A DNA stretch of 35,656 bases, taken from positions 1 through 35,656 of IMG/VR virus record IMGVR_UViG_3300010392_000489. The stretch is one strand, 5' to 3'. The stretch comes from a virus. The position numbers and the translations under genes are program-made. Shown here in pieces: positions 1 to 10,000 of this stretch (its first letter is position 1; every line of letters starts with the position of its first letter). The notes below the pieces were generated by a model, which was not told the DNA's origin, ran no database searches, and saw only the letters and a program-made list of their open reading frames with translations.

Positions 1-3000
1 CCGCCCGAGCCGACCTGATAGACGAGCAGGCCGACCGTCGTGCCGCCCGCCACCGCGAGGTCCGCGGTGATCTCGGCGTCGGTGTAGGTGACGGTCCGCT
101 CGGGTGACACCGCGCCGGTCTCCGCGCCGTTCACCATCCACGTTCGCCGCGTCGAGGCGGCGATCACCTGCGCTTCGTCTGTCAGCGTCTCCGAGAGCGT
201 GGTGAACTGCGTATGGTCGATGGCCACGACCCGATACTGCTCGACCTCGCCGGCCGGCATGACCGAAGGGCCGAACAGCGTCACTTCATCGAGCGACCGC
301 CGCCACCAGCGCGCCACAAGAGGCCCGCTCGAGTCGTCGAGGTCGTCGGCCTCGAAGATCGGCGGCGCCGGCCGGGTCGAGTTGCCCTCGATGAGCACCG
401 ACACGGTATCCGCGTCGTCGATGCCCGCACCGCCCGGGACGATCCGGAAATGGCGCGTCGCGTTGACCTGCCCGAGACCGCCGATCGGCTCATACTGTAG
501 ACCGTGCAACCCGCCGAGGCCGGTAATGAGCATGAACCGTTCGCCGTCGCCGGTGTGCGTTCGCGTGGCCTCGATGGTCTGTCGCATGCCGCGGACGATG
601 CCGCGCAGCGTCCATTCGGTGCCCGTGCCGGCCTCGACCTCATGGAACGCGATGATCTCGTCGCCGTAGATCGCCCAGTTGATGCCGTAGCCGATTTCTT
701 GCAGCGTGGCGTTCGTGAGGTCTTCGCCGTTCGGCAGGTCGACGGTCAACTCGTTTTCCCAGTCCACGACGCCGAGCGGCCAATCGTCAGGCAACGCATC
801 GCCCACCGTCACGCCCATCGTCGTCTGCATCTCGATGATGCCGACGGCCGTCCAGCGGTCGACGCCGCTCGGCGATTCGTAGACCGTGGCACCACGCCAA
901 CCCGACGACGGGCTGCTCGTCGCCGCCACGAACCCGATCCGCAGCGCCCGCACGGCACCGGGGCCGAGCGGCGGGATGTCGAGAACGTGGGTCAAGTAGT
1001 CGGGCAACTCGGACGTGACCGGGGCACCTGCCCCCGTCGGGATCGCGCGCGGCACCGGCGGAAGCGGGTCGTCGGTCGTGGTCTCGACCACCTCGCAGTC
1101 CATGCCGAAGTCGTAGGCACGCTGCCGGGCCTTCGTCACCCGCACGAGCCATTGCAAGTCGTATTGGTAGCGCAGGATCGGCTCGTCGTCGCCGTCGAGA
1201 TCCTCGTCGAACGTGAGGGCGATCACGCCCGTGGCGTAGTTGATCGAGTTCACCGTCGCCGCGACACCGGCCGGCAACCCCTCGAACGCGCCGGACCCGT
1301 CGTCCGTGAGTCGCGCGCGGCCCGAGGACTCGAACAGCACCTCGAGCTGCACGGTGTTCGGCAGGATGTCGCGGATCTCGGCGGTCACGCTGATCGACGT
1401 GCCCGCCGGCAACGATTCCTCGTGCCGGTTGTTGGCCCGGAACGTAAGGCACGTGCCCGGCATGACGTCCATGTAGTTCGGCGGCAGCGAGACCGAGCCC
1501 TTCGTCGACTCGATGAACATCCGGCGCCGAAGCTCGCGCGCGCGGCGTTTCGCCTCGTGCGGCCACACGACGAGCGGGCGAACGTTCACCTCGATGGTGT
1601 CGCGCGTCCCGCGGTCGAGGCTGCCAGGCGCTCGCACGCCGTCGCCTTCCTGCCCCTGCGCGCCGTCGTTGCTCGGGTCGACGAACGACACGAGCACGCG
1701 CTGCGGCAAGTCTGTCCGCTCTGCACGGTCTGCCACGAACCCGATCTGCTGCGGCGGGCTTCCGAGCGGACGCGCATTCAGGTGCCGCGTAGCAACCGGG
1801 ACGACCGGCAGGTCGCGCTCGTCGAGGAAGGTGAGGACCCCGCCGCGGTCTTGCACGGCGATGCCGAAGAAGGTGAGCAGGGGTTGTAGGGCCTGCCCTC
1901 GAGCCATGCCGCCCGGCATCGAGTAGCCCAACAGCGCCCGAACGCGCAGATCGGTAGACGAGAACGTCCCCTGCGGCATCACCTGCGCGCAGATCCGGTC
2001 GATAGCCTGCGAGACCGTCTCGCCGGAACGAGCTCGTAGCAGCGCAGTCACGCGCGGGAACGTGTTGTTGTGCGCGCCGAGGTTCCAATCGGAGATGGAG
2101 ACGTGCGCGATGCCTCGATGCGCCGATGCGTCGGGGACGTGCGAGGCAAGCGTCGGGTCCTGCAGTTGGTCGGGGAACCCGGCATACTCGGTAGCCGACT
2201 GCTGCGGGTCGTCGAAGACGAAGCCCGTGCCCTTCTCGCGGACGATGATGGCTGGCAGGCTCGCACTGCCGACGCTGGTCACCGCAGACTGCCCCTCCAG
2301 TGGCTCAAAGGTCAGCCTGTAACCGTCGGGGACGCCGAAACTGCCAGGCTCTTCAGTTCTCAGGAGGAGTCGATAGAGCCCGTTCGCGCTTGCCGGCGGC
2401 GGCCCTGACGGCTCGAACTGCGAGAAGCGGTAGATGCCGTTCGGAACCCAGATGTCTCGTAGGTCGTCCTCGTCCTCGTTCGGAATGCCTGGGATCGTCT
2501 GCTCGCCATCCAGCCGAATCAGTGCAAGGCTGGAGCTGCCATTCAGGAAGTTCCACGCACTCGACGCTGCACCCGAGTCGATGCGGCGAATCTTGGCGAA
2601 CTCGAACGGGCTGCCGGCAACACCGGTCGCCGGGGTCTGCCCTTCGAGGGGGACAAGCTCAATCGACGACAGCGACTCACCCGTATGCGGGGACACGAGC
2701 GCCACGCGGTAGTAGCCGATCAGCGTCGACGGGCTGACCGACTCCAGGCGAACGAGCATGTCCGTCGCCGGCTGCAGGTCAATGACGACGTTGTCGGCGA
2801 CCGAAGTCTGTAGCGCGGGCGTGAACTTGAGCGTTGTCGCACCGTCGGGCGCATCTTCGGCTACGAGGTATCCCTCGGCGTGCGAGCCAATGAAGACGCG
2901 ATCGCCGCGACGGAACGTTCCCGAACCGGTATCGATTGCGATCTCGCTAACGCCAGCCGAGTACCCACCTGGGTTGTTGACCTGGTACCCGTCTGCTGAC

Positions 3001-3545
3001 CCGCTGGCGAAGAACAGGCCCGTGAAGTCTGCAACCGTGGCATCGGTGGCGGTGATGACGAGTCGACCCGCAGAAGCCCCGGATCCGGCCTCAATCGACC
3101 AGCGTGTATCTTCGACGAGCGCGCGGTTGTAGCTCTGGACGTAGAACGCCCGCTCGTCGGCGCTGAGCACCTCGGGCCGGGCGATTGGGCCGTTGGCATA
3201 GGCGAGGCCGACGTCGGCACGGATTGACTGAACGAACGGACGCCCGCCCTTGCCGGTTTGCCCGTTGCCTTGCAGTTCCTCGCGGATGCCCTTGGTCCAC
3301 ATGTAGTGGCAGGGAACCCACGCTCGCGATCCGAAGATGTCCCATCGCGGGGCGCCCGGGTCGGTCGTTGAGAGTTGGAACCCCTCGAGGGAATCCGGCT
3401 TCGGGTTGCCGTTCTTCCCGAACAGCTCGGGGTATACGAACCTCTGGTCGATGTAGGAAGCGAGCAGCCCCCCGACGATCGCGGCACCGGAGCTAAGGGC
3501 GGCGCCCGACGCGGCTGCAATGCCGCCGAATGCTAGGGTTACCAT
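1..3545 (-). CDS. Large tail tip/host-attachment protein, GTA gp15-like (3' end outside window)
   Basis: I translated this frame by hand from the ATG at 3545. It stays open to the window edge, giving at least 1181 residues with no stop. The N-terminus has a small-residue, glycine-zipper-like segment (about residues 5-28). It is followed by LEGFQLSTTDPGAP and a segment ending in MWTKGIREE, like the start of lambda gpJ/GTA gp15-type tip proteins, which show a G-P-RVYG...W pattern there. Near residue 980 the motif TLRGIVRGMRQT, followed by HTGDGERFML, matches the C-terminal domain of Rhodobacter GTA Rcc01698-like proteins. The start overlaps the NlpC/P60 gene by 7 nt. The order DUF2460, DUF2163, NlpC/P60, tip protein is that of GTA gp12-gp15. 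The likely role is the baseplate hub and receptor-proximal tip. Family assignment is confident; which domains bind the receptor is unknown. Confidence 0.88.
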   Translation of the reverse strand, partial: MVTLAFGGIAAASGAALSSGAAIVGGLLASYIDQRFVYPELFGKNGNPKPDSLEGFQLSTTDPGAPRWDIFGSRAWVPCHYMWTKGIREELQGNGQTGKGGRPFVQSIRADVGLAYANGPIARPEVLSADERAFYVQSYNRALVEDTRWSIEAGSGASAGRLVITATDATVADFTGLFFASGSADGYQVNNPGGYSAGVSEIAIDTGSGTFRRGDRVFIGSHAEGYLVAEDAPDGATTLKFTPALQTSVADNVVIDLQPATDMLVRLESVSPSTLIGYYRVALVSPHTGESLSSIELVPLEGQTPATGVAGSPFEFAKIRRIDSGAASSAWNFLNGSSSLALIRLDGEQTIPGIPNEDEDDLRDIWVPNGIYRFSQFEPSGPPPASANGLYRLLLRTEEPGSFGVPDGYRLTFEPLEGQSAVTSVGSASLPAIIVREKGTGFVFDDPQQSATEYAGFPDQLQDPTLASHVPDASAHRGIAHVSISDWNLGAHNNTFPRVTALLRARSGETVSQAIDRICAQVMPQGTFSSTDLRVRALLGYSMPGGMARGQALQPLLTFFGIAVQDRGGVLTFLDERDLPVVPVATRHLNARPLGSPPQQIGFVADRAERTDLPQRVLVSFVDPSNDGAQGQEGDGVRAPGSLDRGTRDTIEVNVRPLVVWPHEAKRRARELRRRMFIESTKGSVSLPPNYMDVMPGTCLTFRANNRHEESLPAGTSISVTAEIRDILPNTVQLEVLFESSGRARLTDDGSGAFEGLPAGVAATVNSINYATGVIALTFDEDLDGDDEPILRYQYDLQWLVRVTKARQRAYDFGMDCEVVETTTDDPLPPVPRAIPTGAGAPVTSELPDYLTHVLDIPPLGPGAVRALRIGFVAATSSPSSGWRGATVYESPSGVDRWTAVGIIEMQTTMGVTVGDALPDDWPLGVVDWENELTVDLPNGEDLTNATLQEIGYGINWAIYGDEIIAFHEVEAGTGTEWTLRGIVRGMRQTIEATRTHTGDGERFMLITGLGGLHGLQYEPIGGLGQVNATRHFRIVPGGAGIDDADTVSVLIEGNSTRPAPPIFEADDLDDSSGPLVARWWRRSLDEVTLFGPSVMPAGEVEQYRVVAIDHTQFTTLSETLTDEAQVIAASTRRTWMVNGAETGAVSPERTVTYTDAEITADLAVAGGTTVGLLVYQVGSG

Positions 3546-3979
3546 GAGCCCCCGTATTCCAGGGCGGGGATCCGGAAGACGCCACGGAGTTTGCCCTCGA
3601 GCCAGCCCGCCGGAACGCGAGTCACCCGCCGCCGAATCGCATCGACGTGGACCATCCTCTCGCCCGGCAACAGCACCGAAAGGTGCCGAGCCCCAGCAAG
3701 CTGGTTGTCCCACTGCGAGACCGCGATGCAACCCGCGCCCGCGTCCTCGAACGGCACCTCGAGTAGGTGCTCGCGGCAGCGCGACAGGACGACGCTCGGG
3801 TCGGGGCAACGCGGGTCGTAGTCGCGGAAGTCCGGCAGGTCGATACCGAGCCCCCAGGCCGGCGCGAGGACGAGCCCGAAGCAATCGAGGCCCGTCTGCC
3901 GGCTTCGACCGTACGTCTTGTAGCGCACGCCCTCGTAGGACGCCGCCTCGCGCGCATAGTCGTGGCCGGTGTGGCTCAT
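3539..3979 (-). CDS. NlpC/P60-family tail peptidase (GTA gp14-like)
   Basis: This 146-residue protein has the size and position of the cell-wall peptidase of GTA-like tail tips. The sequence shows GLDCFGLVLAPAWGLGI near residue 30, so Cys33 is the expected nucleophile. RHLSVLL supplies His99, and MVHVDAI supplies a possible third polar residue, His111. Members of the family cut peptidoglycan stem peptides and help the tail cross the cell wall. The start ATG forms a 4-nt ATGA overlap with the stop of the DUF2163 gene upstream. The stop overlaps the start of the large tip gene by 7 nt, so translation is probably coupled. The fold is inferred from motifs and position only. Confidence 0.87.
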   Translation of the reverse strand: MSHTGHDYAREAASYEGVRYKTYGRSRQTGLDCFGLVLAPAWGLGIDLPDFRDYDPRCPDPSVVLSRCREHLLEVPFEDAGAGCIAVSQWDNQLAGARHLSVLLPGERMVHVDAIRRRVTRVPAGWLEGKLRGVFRIPALEYGGSW

Positions 3980-4869
3980 CGCTCGTTCGGCCTGCGGTAG
4001 GTGTCCTCGGTTGTCGGCATCTCGCTAATGCCACCGTGGTTGATGCCGTTGTCGTAGTCGACGATGCACGTTTGCTTCGTCCCGTCGCACCCGCTGAACA
4101 AGGTGCAGACATCCCCGACCTTGATCGGGAACGGCGCGCGCTCTTCGAGCAGCAACTCGCGGCCGACGTGCCCACCAATCAGCTGCGACGTGCCCGAGTT
4201 CGGACCGCTGGTCCACGTCACCTTGCCCATTGACATGAGCCCGTCGCGCGGTGGCGTCCACGATGCGGCGGTGATCCGCATCGCCGCGCGGTCGTGCGGC
4301 ACGCCGAGGATCTCGGACCCTACCGATGCGACCGCCTCGACCGCGGCGCTGAATGTCTCGATCGGCGTCGCGCCGCACTCCAGCGAGCCGAGCGTCTTCT
4401 CGCACTCGCGTTCGTAGAACCGGCCAGCCTGGAACGTGAGGTGCCGCTCGACGCCTTGCACGCTAGCCCGGAAGACGGTGCCGCCTTCCTGAATGTTCTT
4501 GATGTACCAGACGTGGCGCTTCGTCCAGGTCCACGGCCGTGCCCAGTCGATGACGTGATGCACGATGCGCGCGCCGTCGTAGCGACCGGCCCGGATCGCC
4601 GCGGCCTTGATGGTGTCGGCCGACAGGAATCCGATCATCTCGAAGTCGGACTCTGCTGCGGCCTCGCCCTGCTCGATGTCCGACGCGCTCGGGCCGAGGG
4701 GGACGTAGTCCTCGCGTTGGAACCGCACGGTCTTGTCATGCGATGCGAACCGCTGCACAACGCCGTCCGTGCGTTCGACGCGCCAGACGTTGCAGATTGT
4801 CCACGTCACGCGCTTGCGCAGCGACTCGATCTGCGCCTCGCCGAGGTAGTGGTTTCCGACGAGCGGCAT
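3976..4869 (-). CDS. DUF2163 / BR0599-family baseplate hub protein (GTA gp13-like)
   Basis: This 297-residue protein matches the DUF2163 family in length and layout. It has an N-terminal beta domain with FQREDYVPLGPSASDIEQ, a central segment with VWYIKNIQEGG, and the cysteine motif YERECEKTLGSLECGATP near residues 152-169 that is typical of the family. In Rhodobacter GTA the homologue (gp13) forms the hub between the distal tail protein and the tip. The C-terminus keeps a Cys and the CIVDYDNGINHGG pattern but lacks the usual GFPHVPG form. ATG at 4869 starts directly after the stop of the glycine-rich gene, and the end overlaps the peptidase start by 4 nt. Its place in the tip cassette supports the role. 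Confidence 0.87.
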   Translation of the reverse strand: MPLVGNHYLGEAQIESLRKRVTWTICNVWRVERTDGVVQRFASHDKTVRFQREDYVPLGPSASDIEQGEAAAESDFEMIGFLSADTIKAAAIRAGRYDGARIVHHVIDWARPWTWTKRHVWYIKNIQEGGTVFRASVQGVERHLTFQAGRFYERECEKTLGSLECGATPIETFSAAVEAVASVGSEILGVPHDRAAMRITAASWTPPRDGLMSMGKVTWTSGPNSGTSQLIGGHVGRELLLEERAPFPIKVGDVCTLFSGCDGTKQTCIVDYDNGINHGGISEMPTTEDTYRRPNER

Positions 4870-5988
4870 CTAGCCTTCCTCCGCCGATGAACCGATGATG
4901 TTCGACCCGCCGCTTAGGATGGTCGGCGCCCCGGCCGCGGCCGAGTAGCTGATCGCGAGGCCGGCCGCACCGCCTGAGCCGCCGGCCGCGACGCCCGATG
5001 CGCCTGCCGTGCCCGCGGCAGCAGCCGAGCCGCCCGCGCCACCGTTGCCGCCGCCCTTGACGCCGAGACCGCCGAGGCCGGTCACGAACGGGCCGCCGTC
5101 GCCGCCTTCGCCGGCAGGAGGGGTCGCCGCGCCACCGGGCGAACCGATGAACTGCCCGTTGAAGTCCATGTTGTAGCCGCGACCACCCCCGCCTCCGCCG
5201 CCGAGGATCGTGGCGTTCGACGAGCTGCCGCCGCCGCCGCCGCCCCCTCCGCCGCCACCGAGGATCGAGCCCGCGCACGAGATGATGAGCGGGACGTCGG
5301 CGCGAACAGCAGTGCCGCCATCCTCGCCATCGGCGCCGGCCGAGGCCCCCGTGCCCGAAACGCCCGCGCGACCGCCGACACCGCCCCAGCCGCCGATATC
5401 CGCCCCCTGCTCGACCTCGAGCATGACGAACGAGCCCGACGCCCATGAAACCCCGAGGTAGCTGTCGCCGGTCTCGAAGGCGTAGCCGTCCTTCGACAGC
5501 GCACCGAACGCCCCCGTCTGCTGCAGGATGACGCGCACGGCGATGGGGGCGCTGCCGTCGTAGCCGTTGTTGCCGACGATGTGCGCGAGGGTGTTGAACT
5601 CGCGCGCCTGCACGCCGATCGGGATGATGAGCCGCTGCGCGGGGTAGACGCTGCCCTCTTGCGCGCTACCGATCGGCTGGCCGTGCCACCCGGCGCCGCT
5701 CCACAGGAACATGCCGACGGCGCCCGCCGTCACGGTGCGCACGAGAGCGAGCGAGTCGCCGTTCTGCTGCATGACGTCGATGTTCGCGCTGCCGGCGTTC
5801 CAGACCCAGTACGGCACGCCCGGGCAGAGCCAGTCCGACGGACGCGGGAGCACGACTGATGCAGCCTCGGAAGACGAGACTTCCATGCACCGACGGTGCG
5901 GCGGCCCCCATTCGTGCTCGGCGCCGGCCTCTAGTGAGACGAGGTCCCAGCCGCCGAAGAATGCTTGCTCGCGTGCGCTCCAAGTCAT
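4870..5988 (-). CDS. Glycine-rich tail adhesin-like protein
   Basis: This 372-residue protein has two parts. Residues 1 to about 195 look globular and beta-rich, with many Trp residues (for example SDWLCPGVPYWVWNAG). From about residue 195 to the end it is dominated by glycine, alanine and serine, with an uninterrupted run of eleven glycines followed by SSS and further runs such as GGGGGGG. Glycine-rich modules of this kind occur in T4-type gp38 receptor-binding adhesins, where they pack as polyglycine-II helices. Its position inside the tip cassette, between the DUF2460 and DUF2163 genes, fits a receptor-binding side or tip protein. No family was recognised for the N-terminal part. The adhesin role is inference. 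The poly-G tract is encoded by GGN repeats near 5220-5265. Confidence 0.75.
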   Translation of the reverse strand: MTWSAREQAFFGGWDLVSLEAGAEHEWGPPHRRCMEVSSSEAASVVLPRPSDWLCPGVPYWVWNAGSANIDVMQQNGDSLALVRTVTAGAVGMFLWSGAGWHGQPIGSAQEGSVYPAQRLIIPIGVQAREFNTLAHIVGNNGYDGSAPIAVRVILQQTGAFGALSKDGYAFETGDSYLGVSWASGSFVMLEVEQGADIGGWGGVGGRAGVSGTGASAGADGEDGGTAVRADVPLIISCAGSILGGGGGGGGGGGSSSNATILGGGGGGGRGYNMDFNGQFIGSPGGAATPPAGEGGDGGPFVTGLGGLGVKGGGNGGAGGSAAAAGTAGASGVAAGGSGGAAGLAISYSAAAGAPTILSGGSNIIGSSAEEG

Positions 5989-6011
5989 GTCAGTTCGCCC
6001 CGGTCACCGCG

Positions 6012-7040
6012 CTAGCCCCAAAGCACCGGCGTCCGGTTGCCGCTGCCGTCTTCCTTCACGAACACCCAGGCCCTCGAACCGGCCGAGATCGTGCCGACTG
6101 AGTTGCCGAGGTAGTCGAGGACGGTGAGGGTGAATGAGCCGGTGTTCGCGATGAAGTGGTGCGGCCCTCCGGTCGGATAGCTGTCGAGGTCGTCGAGGAA
6201 GCCGTTGAGGGCGCCCGCCGTGTCGACCTCGTAGGCGAACGCCTCGCGAGCAGAGAGGTTGATGTCGTCCGTCTGTGAGGCCAACTCCTCATAGCCGTAG
6301 GGCGAACCGCCCGGCATGAGCGGCACCGGGTCGTCGAACTGAATCGACTCGATCTGAAACGCAACCTCGCCGCTCTCGAAGCCCGAGACGACGGCGTCGA
6401 GCCCTTCGTCAGTCGAGTTCGAGAACCGTGCCTGCGTGGCGTGATACCCGCCCCACGTCACCGCCTCGCCGAGAGCGGGCGCCGACGGCAGGATGACCTC
6501 GAACGAGGCCGGCTTGAACACGAGTCCCGAGGCGACCTGCACGCCCGCGACGGCGACCTGCGGCTCGATGCTGTCGCCCGAGTTGATGCCGAACAGCCGT
6601 GCTTGTGCCGCCGTCGCCGTGCCCTGCAGTGGAACGAGCCGGCGCGGGAACGCCCGCGCGGTCATGCCACCCGGGTCGTCATACTGCTTGCGCAGTTGGA
6701 ACCGGGTCGTCGTCCCGTCGCCGATGCCGATGAGTTGGTCGAGCATCGTCGGCGCGGTCTTGCCATCGCTGTTCGTCGTGAAGTCGATCGAGTCGATGAA
6801 GTAGAAGCCGTAGAACCCGCCGCGGCGCGCGAGGAAGAAGTCGGTGAGGGTGCTCGTGTTGACGATGCCGTCGTAGTTCTCGCGCTGCGCCGTCCATCGC
6901 CACTTCGGCTCTTCGAGGATCTGCACGCGGCTCTCGCCGCCGCCGTCCGCGACGGTGTATCGCGTGTCGAACGCAGGACCGCCCGCGAAACCGTACGAGT
7001 AGCCGGGAGGGAGGAAGACGGGGTCGATGGAGTTCGTCAT
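6012..7040 (-). CDS. DUF2460-family distal tail protein (GTA gp12-like), extended C-terminus
   Basis: The start is placed at the ATG at 7040 because it makes an ATGA overlap with the tape-measure stop, giving 342 residues. The N-terminal 200 or so residues match DUF2460/TIGR02217: PVFLPPGYSYGFAGGPAFDT, then RRWRWTAQ-like KWRWTAQRENYDG, then the FFLARRGGFYGFYFID motif characteristic of the family, then QLRKQYDDPGG. This family is the distal tail protein that caps the tail tube in GTAs and similar siphoviruses. The protein is longer than the usual 200-210 residues. The extra 130 residues end in a small beta domain (HHFIANTGSFTLTVLDYLG), which may be an add-on for fibre attachment. Family assignment is strong; the role of the extension is not known. 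Confidence 0.88.
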   Translation of the reverse strand: MTNSIDPVFLPPGYSYGFAGGPAFDTRYTVADGGGESRVQILEEPKWRWTAQRENYDGIVNTSTLTDFFLARRGGFYGFYFIDSIDFTTNSDGKTAPTMLDQLIGIGDGTTTRFQLRKQYDDPGGMTARAFPRRLVPLQGTATAAQARLFGINSGDSIEPQVAVAGVQVASGLVFKPASFEVILPSAPALGEAVTWGGYHATQARFSNSTDEGLDAVVSGFESGEVAFQIESIQFDDPVPLMPGGSPYGYEELASQTDDINLSAREAFAYEVDTAGALNGFLDDLDSYPTGGPHHFIANTGSFTLTVLDYLGNSVGTISAGSRAWVFVKEDGSGNRTPVLWG

Positions 7041-10000
7041 GGGCGGATGCCACTGCGCCCGCGAGCCGAAACTCCGGCGGTTGCGAGGGCTGCCTTCACC
7101 TGCTGGCCGATGGTCTGCCCGGCTGCCCAAGCCTGCTGCTTGTTCATCGGGGCGGTGACGTTGATCTGGATCGTTGGCCCGCCGCCGCCCGCGGACGCAA
7201 CGCCGAGGCGGCCCTTGCTGTCGCGCTGTAGCGGGACGATGGCCTCTTCGGTGCTCCGGCCGCCCTCGGCAGCCGAGTAGAGTTTGCCCGCGCGCTGGAA
7301 GAAGGTGGGCTCGCTGATGACCTGGCCCGACATCGCGGGGATGTAGCCGCCCGACAGCCGGGGGGAGAACGACGACGTAGCCGTCACACCGAAGCCGCTG
7401 ATGGCGGTGCCGTTCCCCGGGTTGCTATTGCTCGCAAGGCCCGCGCCGATGTTGCCGAACAGGTTGGCGAGGGTCTGCGTGATGAGCCGGTTCTGCGCGA
7501 TCCGCAGAAGATCCTCCGCGAGCGCCCGAACGGCGTCCCTTGCGGTCGTTGCTTGGCTCCCGAGCGTCGACAGGAAGTTCCCGAGCGACTGGCCCACCTG
7601 CTCGCCCGTCTGCGCCGCGCGTTCCTGCGCGTCCGCCAACTCCTCGAGCGCCGTCCGGCGGCGGACGTACTCATCGAACGCGCCATCCTTCAGCCCGGCC
7701 TGCCGCGCCTCATTCTCGGCGCGGACGAGTTCGATGTACTGCTCGCGCTCGCGGCCGACGAGTCGCAGCGCCTGCTCTTCCTGCTGCAGGGTGCGGAAAA
7801 GTTCGGCGCCGCGGTTCAGCCCGCCCCGGGTCGTAGTCTGCCGTCGCTCGGCTTCCTTCTCAACGAGGAGTTCGTAGACCTCGAGCAGCTTGAGGGCTTC
7901 CTGGTACTCGTCTGCCGTCTTGTCGACGCCGATGTCGGCGAGGCTGTTGAGGATCTCCTGCCGCTTCTGCAGCGCCTCGCGAGCTGTGCCCTGCTGCTCG
8001 AGCAGGGCGTTCTCGTCACGCAGCGAGCGGAGGATCTCGGCAGCACGCTCGCCGCGTCGCGGATCCAGACGGGCATCGATGATTCGCTCTTCCTCGTCGG
8101 CGAGTTGCTTGAGGACTGCGAGCTCCTCCTCGCGAAGCTTCCGCCCGGATGCAATGCGAGCGGCCGCGATCTCGGCCTGCCGCCGAATCTCCCGCTGCTG
8201 CTCAGAGGTGGCGCCAAGAAGTGCGACCTCCTTGCGCCGCTCTTCTACCAAACGAGTGATCGCGTCGACCCGTTGACGCTCTGTTTCGGCGACCTCCTTA
8301 GTCTGTTCGTTCCCAGTCCGCCCGGTTCGAGCAAGCTCGCCCTGGATGCGTGACGCCTCTTCCAGAACACCCGAGGCCGCCCCTTCCTTCCCTTCTAGGC
8401 GGTCAAACTCCGACGAGATGGCGGCGATGGCCGACTCGATGTCTGCCGCGATCCCGACGAACTTGAAGCGGGCCGGCCCGAAGATCGATGCCGAGAACTC
8501 CTCCTCGGTCACCGGCTGAAGCCGAAGACCGGTAAGCCGTTCGACCGCGTTCTCCAGAGTCGCGAGTTCGAGACTCGACTTCCCTAGTCGCTGTGCATCC
8601 TCGGTGAGCGCCCGCAGCTTCGCGATCGCATCCGGGGCGCGCTGCTGCAAGGCAGACAGGACTCGCTCGGCCGGGACTGTCGTCGTCGTTCCGGTCTTCT
8701 GGAGTTCACGCAGTTCGACCAACTGCTGGCTAAGCAGGTCGCGTAGCGAATCGGTCGCCCGCTCTGTCCCACGAAGCAACGCCGTCCGGATTGCGTCAAA
8801 CTGGCGTGCTGATGCCTCCGTGTCGGCAAGGTCTTCTTGGAACTTCTCCAGTTCCCTCGACGCATCGCCCACCTCGCCGCCGAACACTGCAAACGCCGCC
8901 CCTGCGACAGCGAGGGCCGTCCCCACTGCCACGATCGGGTTCGCGCGGGCTGCAAGTGCGAGGCTGCTAAGAGCGCGCTCGCTCCCGAGCACCGCCGTCG
9001 AGAACTGCTGAACCTTCGACAGCGCCGAGAACGTGACGAGCCCGGCGAGGCCGACCGCGGTTGCCTTGAGCGCGTTCGCGAGCAGGGTCCCGGCCTGGCT
9101 CGCGTTCTCCATAGCCTCGGTGTCGCCGGCCAGGATCCGAATTGCCTCGGTCCCGGTGTCGGTGATCTCTCGCAGCGCCGCAGACGCTCCCCGTTGCCCC
9201 GACTGGCGGAAGAATGCGTTTGACGCATTCCCGAGCTTCGCGAACGAGTCGCCGAGCGTTCCCGCCGTCGCCGCGGCTTTCTCAGATGCCGAACCGAGGG
9301 CGTCCTGGTCGCTCGCGAGGTCCGAGATTTCGCGCCGCGTGCGCACGAGGCTCGTGAGCAGATAGCCGAACTCGGTTCCGACGAGCGCGACCGCGTCCTG
9401 CAGGTCGATGTTCGCACCGGCGAGGTTCTCGAGCGCCCGCTCGTAGTTGCGCGGGTTGACGTCGTCGAACGTGAGGTTGAGGCGGTTGAGGGCTTCGGCC
9501 GCGCCATCGGCGCCGTTTGCCGGGTCCGCGAGTTGCTGCAGGATGCGCGCGAGGCCCGTGCCCGCGATTCGAGGCTGCACGCCCTGTTGCTGCAGCAACG
9601 CGACCGAGGCTGTGACCTGCTCGAGGGAGACGCCGAGTTCACGGCCGACCGGACCCACCTTGCGCAGTGAGTCGGCCAGGCTGCTGACCGAGGACGTTGT
9701 CGCGTCGGCCTTGCTGACGAGTTGATCGGCAACGCGAACCGAGTCCTCGATACCGAGGTTGAACTGGGCCAGCGTGTTGATCGTCGTGTCGCCAGCCTGC
9801 TCGAGGCCGATGAGCCCCGCACGGGCGAGGTCGCTGACAGACGGCAGCGCGGCAATCGCTTCCTCGGCCGAGGCACCCGCCTTGGCGAGGCCGATGAGCG
9901 TCTCAGTCCCGTCGTTGAACGAGAACCGCGAGCTTCGCGACAGGTCGTTCGCGGCGTCTTCGAGCTTCCGCAGTTCCTCGGTCGTCGCACCGGTGACCGA

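Noticed and set aside
504-1889. 461-codon open frame on the plus strand
   Set aside because: Antisense of the tip protein gene. The true gene on the minus strand has no stop before the window edge, so its frame is open across this whole span.
787-2088. 433-codon open frame on the minus strand
   Set aside because: An out-of-frame shadow of the tip protein; Arg/Ala-rich only.
5210-5270. CCG/GGN repeat as a stand-alone DNA repeat element
   Set aside because: It encodes the polyglycine run of the adhesin-like gene, so coding use explains it.
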